Position numbers and translations under genes: made by a program
Shown: positions 1 through 13,692 of the stretch, piece after piece
Layout: each line of letters starts with the position of its first letter
Numbering within the stretch: position 1 is the first letter of the stretch
Origin: Apostichopus japonicus
Lineage: Eukaryota; Echinodermata; Holothuroidea; Aspidochirotida; Stichopodidae
DNA length: 64,000 bases
Assembly (NCBI RefSeq): GCF_037975245.1
Contig: NC_092580.1
Span: 30,434,001-30,498,000, forward strand
Reading direction: 5' to 3'
Notes under the pieces: generated by a model
The model's input: only the letters and a program-made list of their open reading frames with translations
Told to the model about the DNA's origin: nothing
Database searches by the model: none

Positions 1-640
1 CCATAAAAGGATGCGAGTATGCGAAGAATGGAAGTAGTATCAGAAATAATTGAACCACCTGAATCATGCAACTTGCGAATAGCATTTCTAGTCTTGTTGT
101 GTCTTTCTAGATTAAGGAAGTACTTATTATTTTTCTCCCCATAGCCTACCCATCTCGCCCTAGAACGTACAATAATACCACGCAGCTTGTTATCAAAACT
201 CTGTTCAAGCTTATTTCTTTCAGAATTGAGCTTATGAAGAACATTTAAGGAAAGAGTAGCAAAATAGTCCTCTTCCAACTTAGAAATATTGTTAGCAACA
301 TCTATTTCATGTTTTCTACGAGTCCTAGCATTTGCTTTACTATAATTTGATGCACTGTACAAATTTTATATTTTATATAATCCTATTTTTGAGAAGGGTT
401 CATAAAGGTTTCATTTGTACAAATCAAGTGAAGAGTTTCTTCAATAATCCTAATGCACTCCTCATCATTAAGTAAAGAACAATTGAATTTCCAGTACCCT
501 GGACCTCTCTTCTCGCAGAAAACATTTAAATCAATATTGACAATAGAACGATCAGATTGTAAACTGGGAGAAAACGATGTATTTCTTTACAAGAGGGCCA
601 AGAGAGCGAGAAATAAGGGAAAAAAAATCAAGCTTGCAAC
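1..640 (-). pseudogene. L1-type ORF2 fragment (end of endonuclease, start of RT linker)
   Basis: Minus-strand translation, with frame changes, gives LDFF-LISRSL, then GPGYWKFNCSLLNDEE, then DNKLRGIIVRSRARWV and NKYFLNLERHNKTRNAI. These match, block for block, the same positions of the LINE at 39450-43166. They correspond to the end of the apurinic endonuclease domain and the linker before the reverse transcriptase. The reading frame is interrupted. The remainder of ORF2 lies outside the window. Confidence 0.75.
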
Positions 641-1270
641 TATGGGGCTCTGTTAATAGATAGATACCTCTCCTATTATTATGCAAATATGCGAACACTT
701 TTCGCCTTTTTTTTTGGGCTGCCTGATACCTCTAACGTTATATGAACTAATTTTTAACTCCGCCATTTTGTAACGAAAGAGCTATTAAATAAAAACATTT
801 TTATAAAGATCGTTCAAAAGTAATTATGTTATTATAGCACAATGTACCGATGTTTAAAGTTGAACTCATGACGGCATATAGAAGAAACAAATAAATGGCA
901 AGAAAAGAAGAAGGATAATAACAGTAAGGAAAAAACATCAAGTCAAATGGGTACAGGGCTTCCTCCAAAGCAACCGAATGGAACCCAGAGAACAAATCTC
1001 AGCCCAACTTACAGATTCCTAGCCGGGAACCATGGACGAGGAAACAAACAAGCACATACTCATAGAAATGGAGCTGGTGAAATCCCAATATGAACAATAA
1101 ATAGCAAAGTAGGGGTACAAAAGCAAATAAAAGTTGTACTTACAAAAATTCTCCAGTTCGAAAAGAAAAAAAAACGTAACAAAATGTCCAAATGTCTGAA
1201 CTGAATGTAATACATTAATATTCAAAACGAATGGTATCCCTGAAGCTTGACGCCATTTGCCTCCAAAAAA

Positions 1271-1720
1271 TCAAAGTTTTGTGCCTTGATCATATAAATC
1301 TTTTACTTGTGCCGACCATTTCTTCTTCTCTGCTAAATCGTCTTTTGTCAGGTCGTCGACTATGAAAAATATATGTTCTGTCGAAGCCAATCTCCTCTTC
1401 CTCGTGATAAAGCCTTTATCCTTGTATGATAAAGAACGGACGAGGATGTGGGGTGGTCTATTGCCATGGCCCTTACCGTCTCGATGACATCGCTCTATTT
1501 GTATGGTGGGAGCATCTCCAAATAGTGAAAAAAAAAACTTTGTTTTTACAAGCTCCTCGCAATTTTCTCCTTCTTCTGTAGTGATACCAACCACTCTAAA
1601 ATTATTTCTGCGAGACATCCTCTACTGCGTGTTCACAGTTGAGTTGTTAGAGGTGAGGGCGTTCTCTAATTTAGCAACTTTGGTTGATAATTATTTGCAT
1701 TCCTTTTCTTTGTCCGCCAT
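1271..1720 (-). pseudogene. L1-type ORF1 protein remnant
   Basis: An RNA-binding ORF1-type protein would be encoded here. The minus-strand reading begins with a short MADKEKECK segment at 1720 and a heptad-like stretch (KVAKLENAL). It is interrupted by two in-frame stops before the open part that starts at 1618. That open part carries the RRM-like core: RRNNFRVVGI, then an ERCHRDGK segment and HILVRSLSYKDK, followed by the C-terminal DDLTKDDLAEKKKW region. The same layout (coiled coil, RRM-like core, basic C-terminal domain) is known for L1 ORF1 proteins. The stops indicate inactivity. Confidence 0.75.
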
Positions 1721-1796
1721 TTTCTTTTATAGATCGTCAATACCTTTTAAATTGATAATATACATATATATATATATTATATATACATATATGGTT

Positions 1797-2150
1797 GCCG
1801 GACAAATACCCCCCCTGACATATACCCCCCTGACATATACCCCCGGACTCATACCCCCGGGACAAGTACCCCCCGGACAATCACCCCCCGGACAAAAAAC
1901 CCCGAGGACGAATACCTCCGAGGACAGCTACCCCCCGGACAAATACCCCCCGGACATACACCACCGAGGACAAATACCCCCCAGACAACTACCCCCGGGA
2001 CAACTACCCCCGGACATACACCCACGAGGACAAATACCCCCGAGGACAATTAACCCCACCCCCAGCAATTACCTCCGGGAAAACTCCACCCGCACAAATA
2101 CACCCGCACAAATACCTCACCCAGGTTACTACCCGACCTAAACCAGAATA
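1797..2150. repeat. C-rich minisatellite, unit about GACAAATACCCCCCG
   Basis: Imperfect tandem units alternate GGACAAATACCCCC, GGACATATACCCCC and GGACAACTACCCCC. The run ends near a poly-C stretch at 2158-2174. Open frames across it are low-complexity proline-rich products and are not counted as genes. Confidence 0.85.
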
Positions 2151-2711
2151 CGCCCCAGCCCCCCCCCCCCCCCCTTCACGAGCCGGCTAACCAAGCGGAC
2201 CTTGAGCTGGCGAACTACGTAGTACGAAAAGCCCATTAGGGCCATGAAAGACAATTTTCTTAATCTGGTATATCAGATTATTATTATTATGATATATCAG
2301 ATTATTATTCTGATATGAAACGTTATTATAACTAGGGAAAATTAAATTGATTTCTTAGATTATCATCATTCTTTTTGCAAACAGAATGACCAGTGAATAG
2401 GTTTTTTCAAATGGTAGTGACGTCGTGGTCTCAAGCCTCTTTCTTTACTTATGTTTCATACAATCGTACATACTATTATGAAACCTTACAGGCAATTCTG
2501 TTGGTGTAACGGGCTACACCGTAACCGGGTTTGACTATGATAGCCCAGCGGTCCATGAAACAATGCACGGGGGTATGGATGATGATCATGCACACCAAAC
2601 TAGAGGGTTGGACCGTGGTTGTGCTTGCCCCGCCCCTCCCTTCTGCTCCTCCCATCCTAAAATGGGGTGCACTTACAGGAAAAAATAGCTTAGAATTAGC
2701 AAAACAAGAGG

Positions 2712-2946
2712 AGCGTGGAGGCCGAGTGGCTAATGCTTTTGTTTGATATATAATCCTGTTATGTTGTGTCCTTGGGCAAGGCACTTTTGTCTCGACTGCC
2801 CCTATCCATCCAGGTGTATAAATGGGAACCTGTGAGGTAACTAAGGTGTGTGCGCTGGATTCTCAGCAGCCAGCCTGATGACCAGAGATTCAAAGTGCTA
2901 TGAGATGGCTGTGCCATATAAAGCGCTATACAAAAATTAACATGAC
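2712..2946 (+). mobile_element. tRNA-derived SINE-like sequence
   Basis: The left part contains GGCCGAGTGGCTAATGC, which resembles the A-box side of a Ser/Leu-type tRNA. It is followed by TGTCCTTGGGCAAGGCACTTTTGT, a block common in tRNA-derived SINEs of marine invertebrates. It ends with a tail resembling TAAAGCGCTATACAAAAATT. No functional tRNA fold is preserved. Assignment rests on recognising these shared blocks. Confidence 0.5.
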
Positions 2947-3379
2947 ATAACAAATCATCAAGTAAAATTAGTCAGAAGAAAACTTGAAAATGGTAAGCCG
3001 CAATAAGCCGGAATTGTTCGGAGATTAATAATACAGAATAGTGTCACTATAACAAATAGTAAATTAATAGTTACTACCAGCAGTGAGCAATTCCCAACCC
3101 AACCCCCGGGCCTCGGTCCATTGTCAAACCCTATCCAGGAGTATTGGGGGCTTATATATGAAAAGCTCGAATCTTTTTAAAAGTCGGGAGGAGGTTATAA
3201 GGGCTAGGGCACACGACGACCCTAGTGGTGCCAGTTTAACCGTCACCCTGACCCAATTGTAAATATGCTCTCGGAGCTGCCCGAGGGACCAGGGTTTATG
3301 TTGAGGCCCGCGGGAAACTAAACTCGAAAAAAGACGGGCGTATCCGTCGCTGTATCCGTCTCCTAAAGTTAACGGCATA

Positions 3380-3637
3380 TGTCCAGGGGTATATTCGTCC
3401 GGGGGTATTTATTCGGGGGGTAATTCTCTAGGGGGGTAATTGTCTAGGGGGTATTCGTCCTCGGGGGTAGTTGTCCGGGTGGGTACTTGTCCGGGGGGTT
3501 TTTGTCCTCGGGGGTAGTTGTCCGGGGGATTTCTGTCCGGGTGGTAGTTTTCCTGGGGGTAGTTGTCCGGGATGGTATTTGTCCGGGGGGTATCTGTCCG
3601 GGTGGTAATCGTCCGGGGGGTATTTGTCCGGTCACGA
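3380..3637. repeat. G-rich minisatellite, inverted copy of the 1797-2150 repeat
   Basis: Imperfect tandem units of about GGGGGTATTTGTCCG with variants (GGTAGTTGTCC, GGTATTCGTCC). It is the reverse complement of the repeat at 1797-2150. The unit sequence and the border with the TA tract match. Confidence 0.85.
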
Positions 3638-5188
<1,551 letters not shown>

Positions 5189-8100
5189 ATGGCTTTGTAT
5201 ACAAATCTGAAAAGTGTCCTCACAGTGCTTTGGAGTATTCACGTTATCGTGGTACTAGGACAGTCGGAACCAGAAACGGAACCACCTCCAGTACGTAAGT
5301 ACGCAGTTCGCTATGTGGCCTATAGGGTCTACGGTGTGTTGTGAGCAGAGTAAACGTATCGTTGCCGATGTTCTTCCCCTGGTTGTTTGGTGAGGGCAGT
5401 AGGGGGGAGTGGCTGGAATGCTTAACTGACTGAGGGTGAAGTCCACCACCAAACTGCTTCCTTAAATGATGATATTGTAATCAAATTTCGTTATGTTCAC
5501 TTTCATGTTATTTCTATGATCTTCCAAAATACGGGCTCGATTTGGTTACGTAGGCGTGGCAGGGGGCAGAGAGGGGGAGGGGTGGGGATTATGACTGGGT
5601 GAGGGTAGATCCATTCATTTAATATTGTAACAAGGAACCGCGAAGTAAACCATATGTAGGCTAACAAGGTCGTTCCACGTAAATCGTGTCACTTCAAAAC
5701 AGTTCCAACTACGTATTAGATCTACTTAGGCCTATTGGTTGATATAGCCTAAAGAGTGCAGTGTGTTTGACAATGGAAGTGCAACCATTAGAATTAATGA
5801 ATTACTTTTTTGATTTGGTTACGTAGGCGTGCCAGGTCAGAGGAGGGGGAGGGGTGGGGATTATGACTGGGTGAGGGTAGATCCATTCATTTAATATTGT
5901 ACCAAGGAACCGCGAAGTAAACCATATGTAGGCTAACAAGGTCGTTCCACGTAAATCGTGTCACTTCAAAACAGTTCCAACTACGTATTAGATCTACTTA
6001 GGCCTATTGGTTGATATAGCCTAAAGAGTGCAGTGTGTTTGACAATGGAAGTGCAACCATTAGAATTAATGAATTACTTTTTTGATTTGGTTATAGGCGT
6101 GGTAGGTCAGAGGAGGGGGAGGGGTGGGGATTATGACTGGGTTAGGGTAGATCCATTCATTTAATATTGTAAAAAGGAACCGCGAAGTTAACCATATGTT
6201 GGCTAACAAGGTCGTTCTACGTAAATCGTGTCATTTCAAAACAGTTCCAACTACGTATTAGATCTACTTAGGCCTAAGGGTTAATATAGCCTAAAGAGTG
6301 CAGTGTGTTTGACAATGGAAGTGAACCTATTATAATTAATAAACCAATATGCTAACACTGTTAACACAATATGTCAGAAATATAGTCAACATTTCTACGA
6401 TTAAATATCGGAATGGAATAAGAAATGAATTACGCTTCAAAACAACCTAAGAAAGAAATTTCTTCTCCTGTGAAAACAATCAGTTTCCTGTCATATGACA
6501 AACATCATTATACATCGCCATCAGTTTTTGTACCAAAACAAATTATGGATATGTCAGAAAACTTATAACAAGAAGGCAATTCACGGATTTGCATATCTCA
6601 TCGACAGCAAACACTGATTTCAATTGAACAAGTTTTATATTAGCTATGCAATCTGGCAATCGGAGGAAATTACTATTTGACATTTGCATTATTGTCAACG
6701 TAAGTATTCTCTTAGAAGTGAGGCTTTATAGTTATTCTTTCTTTTCCATTCACGTTACAGAAATTGTACGGACTGGGTACTGCGCTAGAGATTATAAATG
6801 TAGTTCTTCATGTGGTTCTCTGACATCGGTCAAATGTTCTTGTCACCCAGCTTGTGAATTATTCCAAGATTGTTGTTACAATACTATCGAAGAAAGTAAT
6901 CGCTGTTCCAAAGACAAAGACACCGAAATATTTTTGTCTGAAGTTCTTCCCGAGATGAGAGATTACTTTCAGTGTGCTACGGATGTTATATCACAGCAGA
7001 AATACTGGATGGTGTCGAAATGTCCAGATACATGGACGGGGCCTAACGAATGTGACGTCACAGGCGACGACCTAGATATCACCGTGGGTAGATTGGAAGA
7101 TAATTCTGGTATTCCAGTTTTATCAAGGAAAGGACTAACCTACAGAAATATTTACTGTGCTCTCTGTCATGGAGAGGATTTATCCGACCTTTCACCTTGG
7201 TCATTCGAGGCTCAAGATTGCGAAGACAGTGATATTTTTGAAACAGCTATGAACCTGACCATTAAAGATCAAATCTTTCTACTGAGAGAACACTGTCAAA
7301 GCTTGTCCTTCCTTCCACCTTCAGATCATCCATTTTACGTGTTATCTGTAATACCTTGTTTTAAAATTACCAATGACGTTATCGATACATGTGACGACAA
7401 CACAACTAGCGAGGATATCAGACACAAATGTTCGACCATAGCAGCTCCCATTTCGATTGGAGGGTACTTCAAAAATACCTTCTGTGTTGAATGTTACTAT
7501 TCTTCTCATAAATATATCAACTATGAGGTTTTAGAGATCTGTCTAATAAATGATGGAACAGTTTTCTTCAATGTAAATCCGCCCATTTTAGAGGAGTGTT
7601 TCACAGACATATGTCCAACACCCCAACCTCCACCACCACCCCTCGTACCAATTTCTATAACATTTAATTTTGGTGGTAATTCTGGTGGTATATCCATCAC
7701 AAAAAACAACGAAAGGATCCAAGAAATATCTGTGACTTGTAACGTTGGACAGGTTTATGATCCACTCGAGGCTAAGTGCAAACTATTAACATGTCCTAGT
7801 GGTTACGTCCTGAGAAGTTCACTATGCGTACAACTGCCAAATATTACTACAAATTCGTCAGAAGAATGTTATCACTATTCTATACATATAAAAGCTGACA
7901 ACGTGAACTTTATCAACAATTCTTGTTTGGAGAACATGGAAACAACTTTTAATTGCCTACCAGCGGATTTGGTATTACTTTTACAAGCTAACATGGAACA
8001 TTACAATACATCGTGCATAATGACGAGCCAAGTACAGGTTGTTTTAGAAGTTGTCACGAAATCTTTAGAAATAATTGGAAATCTCTTGGAAAAAGCTGGC

Positions 8101-10404
8101 AGTACATCTACGCAAAATTCAGATGCATGCAAAAGTTTGAACATTGTGGAGTTTATGGCGTACTGTCCATCGATAGTGGAGGACCCGACCCTACATTGTG
8201 ATTCGGAATGGTACAGTGAACCCCAGTGGAGTACATCTGGTAATATTACTGCTGGAATTCTTTTCCAAAATTCATCGGAAACTACTGACGTATCTCAAAT
8301 AAAGATTCGACATTTATTTCAATTTTCATCAACACATGGTAACATCTCATCAGAGGACATTTTAGTACAAAGATGCGTATTTAACTCTAGTGAAGTATCA
8401 TTGTGCCCGCTAATTTCACTCGATTCAAACGTCTTTCTCCCTTTGGAAAACGAGTCCAGTGTTTTAGTATATGCGGCAAATATATCGATTCAATTCACTC
8501 CAGATATGTATTCAATACAACAAAATGGTGACATACAGGTGTGTAACTTTTTGGAAGCCTCTGGCACCGTTGTGACTTATAGGTTTTTGCCTCAATATTC
8601 CCAAACACAAAGTATCCTGAGCACGGTTGGTATTTCTCTTTCGGTGATTGCACTGCTTTTAACATTGATCAGCTACTCCGTATTTCCTACATTAAGAACC
8701 AGACTAGCAAACATTATAATCATGACCCTTTGTGGTTGCCTTGTAGTGGCTCAGTTACTACTTATCTTCGCGGGTATTTCTACTCTTCATGGTACCTTAT
8801 GTTCAGTAATATCTGGTCTTGGACATTTCTTTTGGCTGACTGCCTTCTCGTCTAGCTCAATATTAGGTTTTCTTATGAATCAGACTTTCAGTCTCAGAAA
8901 CCAAACATTAAGAGGTGTAAAACCTTCCAAAAAATCTATATTTCTTTTCATACTACTGTGTTTTGTTTTGCCAAGTATCATCAGTGGGACATTACTGATT
9001 CTTTACTCTGTGGATGAAGATGGCATTTACGGAATAGTGTATGGTTCTAACTCAGGATGCTGGATTGGTGGACCAAAGATTAACTTGTATGCCTTTGGTA
9101 TTCCGGTGGCAGTGAGTGTTGTCATAAATATGATATTCTTCATAACCATAACCGTCTCCATTTGTATTCAAAAGAGAAGTAGTCGGAGAATCAGAAAGAC
9201 CAAGGAGGAAAGCCACTTACGTGAATTGGTGATTTATTCAAAGGTGAGAAGTTTTTTCTTCTCTTTTTCTTCTTATAATGTGGCTATGACATCCCATAAC
9301 CTTAGCAGGATACGTTTGTATATGATACAATCACAGTTATTCATTAAAAACGCTGTTATGTGGATATTATTTCGAGAAACCGAGTTCATTTATCTTATGG
9401 CTCATAGTGCCTGTAAGTTAGTTTGAACAGTGTGAGAGATGCCGCTGGCTTGTTTTTTAAATTTAGTATTCACTGATGTCAATGATAGGGCAATCTAACT
9501 AGAATAACACCAAGCTTTAAAAACCTTCCAGTTCAGGAAAAGTCATGAGATTCCTGACTAGATTTGATATCTGCTTCAATTTTTCTGATACTTAAGCTTG
9601 TTCATACATCATCAGTTTGACAAAGGTATAAACCGATATAGAAACCTGTTCTTGTTATTCCGAACGTAATTTTGAAATTATTCTTAAAGAGATAGTATGG
9701 AGTTACAAAAAAATAGATGAACGTAAATTACACTTTATGTCATTGGCATTTCCCTCGGTAATTAATAACCAGCAACTTTATATGCGTCGTTAAAGGCTGT
9801 GATTCTGAGCAACACTTCCTTCCAATTTTGTTTACATTACGGAGTCACTAAACATATAATTGCTATATATAAAAAAGGGTGATTCATGAAAGTAGTACCC
9901 TTATAACTATCTGACTTTATGAAGAATTGAAAATTCCAAACAAAAACACAAGCAAACGCATTACCCAAAAGAATTTCGGAATCCCATACATATTGGAAAA
10001 CAGGAATCGATTGCGTGAAGGTACTTTTCTGTTTTGTACATTAACAATTCAATGATGCCAATATGGTCACTACTTGAAACTTATAGTCTAGTAATTCATT
10101 AAAATATGCCTTGATTCTATTTTTGATTCTTCAGATCTTCATAATCCTGGGGTTAACCTGGGTCATTGGCTTTGCTGCTGCGTTGTTTGACAAACCATGG
10201 CTATGGTATCTCTTTATCATATTCACGTCATTGCAAGGACTTTTCATTTTTCTTGCCTTCACTGTCAAATCCGAAATTTGGGGGATGTGGAGGAAGCGGC
10301 TGGGCATGTCTTCTGACTCGTACATTTCATCTTCACAAGGTGTGTATTATCAACCTGGAAAAGGAAAAAAGACATCTGGATTAACGGCCACATCAACAGT
10401 GTAG
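5189..10404 (+). CDS. Somatomedin-B domain 7TM receptor (Methuselah/adhesion-like GPCR), 3 exons
   Basis: Predicted exons are 5189-5294, 6761-9243 and 10135-10404, giving about 952 residues. Exon 1 starts with ATG in a good context (A at -3, G at +4) and encodes a signal peptide (VLWSIHVIVVLG core). It ends at GTAC|GTAAGT in phase 1; the acceptor TTACAG at 6760 restores the frame. Exon 2 opens with an eight-cysteine somatomedin-B domain (residues about 43-84, ending in the CC pair). A long N-glycosylated ectodomain with a PPPPP stretch follows, then TM1 near residue 654 through TM5. Exon 3 supplies TM6 (LGLTWVIGF) and TM7 (TSLQGLFIFLAF) and a short tail. The TM3 and ECL2 cysteines (TLCSV, SGCWIG) of the secretin/adhesion superfamily are present. 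No clear GPS motif is seen. It is a plasma-membrane receptor; ligand and G protein are unknown. The ATG at 6646 lies inside intron 1. Confidence 0.85.
5539..6343. repeat. Three tandem copies of a 272-bp unit in receptor intron 1
   Basis: Copies start at about 5539, 5812 and 6084, each beginning GATTTGGTTA followed by a TAGGCGTGG block, and running to a block ending CAATGGAAGTG. Copies 1 and 2 are nearly identical, while copy 3 carries more changes and an altered end. No coding capacity was recognised. The repeat sits wholly in the intron between the signal-peptide exon and the main exon. Confidence 0.9.
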
Positions 10405-11557
10405 CACCTGACACCTGTACTCTGCATTTACATGAGAAGGACAAATACTGGCTGCGTTGCGTTCCTTACACTTCGTTGCGTGTGAAATGTTGTTTGTGTA
10501 GATCTGTTTGCTTGTGTATATGTATATTGGCTTTGTTGTACCTGCTCATCATATAGGTCTCGCACCACAATTAATTGTTCCATTGACTGACACACTAAAC
10601 TCGTCACTTTCAAGATCTGCCTAAGCATAGATAGAAGTTTTCAACTGGTATATTCTACCCACCACATGATAGCTGAAATCTTGGCCTATCATGGCACTTG
10701 CAAACTTCTATATCATGACCGTTTAGATTTTGAGCTAGAAGAGGAGCAAGTTTAGCATACTGAACCCCAACCCTTCCATCTGCTTGCTCGGAGTAATATC
10801 AACATATAACCAAAGATTTTCTAAAATGGTTTATATAACCTTCGATCCTCCCTATTTTCACACCATCTGTACTTTAAATTATGCTCTTTCATATAAAGGG
10901 AGAACAAACGATGAGAGTTACTGATAACATGCTTAAACAAGCTTTGCCTAAGCTACTTTTACCCCTTTTCTCTGACAATGGTTAAGCTTTCGAGCGGATG
11001 TATATACACTACTCTAATTGTGGTGCGGTACCTATAATCTGATACAATTGACTATTACGAATATACTATTTTTATGATATCATCTTACTGTCAGCTGATG
11101 CTGACCTTGGACAGACTGTTACAGTTGAAAACACCAGTACATGTTCTACATAACTAACAGAATAGTTGAAAATTAGAATAGTTAGAAGCCCTTACTTTAT
11201 GCACTTTCAATTTTCTCATAAAATGGGAGAAAAGAGTAATGATATTATTTTGTAATACCAAATCCAATCATGTATAGAAAAAACCTGCCATCAAGGGTCC
11301 ATATTTCCCACTTTCAATAGGCAGGTCGGTAAATGCTACTAAAACCCACTATCCTTCATTTTTCATTCATCGGTCTTTTAAAACTTATAATAATATTAAT
11401 TTGTTTTCTTGCCTTTTCTGTACAGCCTGCTGCTTTTCCATGTTTTCTTTCTTTTTAGTTTGACTTGCTAACCTTTTATGTTTTTATTGCCTTGCGAGCA
11501 GTATAGTTTCCTTTGTTAAGGATCAATAGAGTTCTTCTTCAAGTTTATATTATTCTT
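10405..11557. other. Receptor 3' flank without recognised gene
   Basis: This probably includes the receptor 3' UTR. I could not identify a convincing AATAAA signal or a further exon. The sequence is AT-rich and of ordinary complexity. Confidence 0.4.
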
Positions 11558-11666
11558 ACCAGGGAGTTGTTATGGAACATAACAATTCCCTGGTGTATAC
11601 ATATATAGTATGAGTAAGAACAGGGAGTTGCTATGGAATTCTTACTCATACTATATATGTATACAC
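11558..11666. repeat. Two adjacent hairpins, one a 28-bp perfect inverted repeat
   Basis: Arms at 11558-11574 and 11578-11594 (ACCAGGGAGTTGTTATG and its near-complement) form a tight hairpin with one mismatch. Immediately after, 11593-11620 and 11639-11666 are perfect reverse complements around an 18-nt spacer. The spacer contains CAGGGAGTTGCTATGG, a second copy of the first hairpin's arm sequence. This could be a small foldback element; no target duplication was identified. Confidence 0.85.
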
Positions 11667-12084
11667 AACAAGTTTATCGGCAGGAAGCATTACTTAGCAA
11701 AAGCACTACAACAATACTCTGTCGTAGTTCAAGGTGACTCTATGAATAGCAGGATTCACGGTCAAGGCCAACCACGTACCATACATTTTGTATATTTTTA
11801 CCCTACGATAAGATCACTTACAAAGAAAAGGTGTCCTTGGGAAACTTTTGTTCCCTATTTGATGACTTACTGCAGTACTATTTCAATCAGAACTGTGTGT
11901 GTACGTATATATGCCTGTGTTTGTGTGAGTGCAAATTATCCATCCAGTCCGCAGTATGCAACTTGTTTTCAATAAAAGAAAAACTAGAAAAAACACACAA
12001 ATATATGCGTTAAGTAGGAACCGTTAGGAAAGAGTTATCATAAAGGATGACTTAATATGCATATGGTTCTATATTATAGATATG

Positions 12085-12176
<92 letters not shown>

Positions 12177-13692
12177 CCTACTTATGCTAATTCTAGATTT
12201 GCGACTCAATGCAGAACAAGGGTATTAGAATAATCCTCAAAATGTGAGATTTGAGATCTGACATTGTTTAAGCTCATTCTTGTTAATACTTTATTGTACA
12301 AAGGCATATAATACCGAAGTGTATTGCGCAATACACTATACACTTGCAGAATATCTTGTTCCGTCGTCATATTCGTCATGACTATGTGGTCTTTTATTCT
12401 AACATCACTGCTGACATCTTGGTAGAAGAAAATAAACAACACCCCGTTACGAAATACAACCTGGACTGACGAAATTTCGTTTTTCTTCTTCGGAATATGC
12501 TTTTTTAACATATAAGAATTAATTTTGTTATATTAAGTCATCATTTTACCTTAAATGTACAGAGGAGGCTGAACTACATATGGTAGCATCTGAAAAATGC
12601 GTACAGCCTCAGTGAATATGCGTACAATTCGTGCAATGATGAGTACATTTTACAAGAATCTTTCGAAGCGTAGGTGAAATACCTACTCATTGAAAGTCTA
12701 GGTTTCTCGGTGGTTGAAATATCATAAGATTTTTTTTTCTTCATGTAGGGCTACATTGAATTAAATTATACGAGAGGTTTGCTTGATTTAATTTAACATT
12801 TCGACCTATACAGCGCATTTTGGATGTCTATATTTGTTATGTTCTTATGATATGTAATAAAAGTTATTTTTTACAACATTGAAACGACATCGAATAACTG
12901 TCCATATCATTTTCAAGTGGCACATACAACTTTCAGAAAAGAATTGACATAATAGTGGAATATGTATATGGATGGAAATAGAGAAATTTGAAATTTCATC
13001 AACTCACATTTCAGGACTATTTCGATCAGTCCATAAAGCAAGGGCTATTTCAGTCCATTTTCGCAATTACAAGTGTTTCACATGCAACACAATCACATAT
13101 TTTAAGAGCATTGGCCCCTTTCTAGTGTACATAATTATCAATTTTCTCCCAAAACTCATTAGCTCATATTGTTTTCCATCCGGTGTATCATTGCAATAGA
13201 TAATTACTTTCACAGATCTTTTTACTCCATCGTTTGTCTATTAATTATATCATGCTTATTTTTGTTTTCATTCCGTAGTGGTTCTGCTGGTTTCTCATGT
13301 AACGAGATGTGAGAAAAAGATTCCCACAGGAGCTAAAACTAAATTAAAGCTATCTGCTCCGCTAATTATGTTAGCACCTCTCAAAAGACAAAAACAACAG
13401 GAAACAAGAGAGAATGGGAACAAAATAGTTTTACCAGTTTCCCACGAACTACAGTTTAATAGTTATTTTAATCGACAAAACTAACTTTCTTTGCTGTTTG
13501 TGTAAATTGTTATGCAAAACATTCAAATATTTTTGTCAGTTTAGAGATTAGTCATACCACTATAAAGATGGAAAATTAATGGGGCAACACTTGATTACCT
13601 GATTAGATATTTATGGACAAACATCTCGCCAATCGGCATGAGGCCCTTATTATAGCTAAAGATCCCTACGCCCCTACGACTCATGCCCCAAC
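11667..13692. other. AT-rich intergenic DNA with a TA microsatellite
   Basis: No exon could be supported. It contains the TA microsatellite at 12084-12175. A 101-residue open frame on the minus strand at 12206-12511 has no recognisable motif and is not called. Confidence 0.4.
12084..12175. repeat. (TA)n microsatellite
   Basis: About 90 bp of uninterrupted TA dinucleotides in intergenic DNA. Confidence 0.95.

Larger units (their letters stand above)
1..1720 (-). mobile_element. Degraded Tx1/L1-like non-LTR retrotransposon, minus strand
   Basis: Read on the minus strand, this stretch holds an ORF1 remnant (1720 to 1271), then an altered segment, then part of ORF2 (about 640 to 1). It shares protein motifs with the fuller element at 38394-43398: RRNN-RVVGI in ORF1, GPGYWKFNCSLL at the end of the endonuclease region, and VRSRARWV plus KYFLNLERHNK just before the reverse transcriptase. 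Most of the endonuclease N-terminus is not recognisable between 640 and 1270, so this copy looks internally deleted or rearranged. It runs off the left edge, so the reverse transcriptase, if present, is outside the window. Stops and frame changes make it a dead copy. Confidence 0.8.

Noticed and set aside
1503-2141. 212-codon + strand frame with a proline-rich tail
   Set aside because: Its second half is the C-rich minisatellite and its first half is antisense to the LINE ORF1 remnant.
2712-2790. Possible functional tRNA gene
   Set aside because: Only the A-box side resembles a tRNA. A full cloverleaf is not preserved, and the downstream blocks fit a SINE.
6646-6760. ATG at 6646 as the receptor start, and a small 61-bp intron at 6700-6760
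   Set aside because: Removing 6700-6760 breaks the frame. The upstream exon at 5189-5294 fits the 6760 acceptor in phase and supplies a better signal peptide.
12206-12511. 101-codon minus-strand frame
   Set aside because: No recognisable domain or supporting context was seen; it is compatible with chance in AT-rich DNA.
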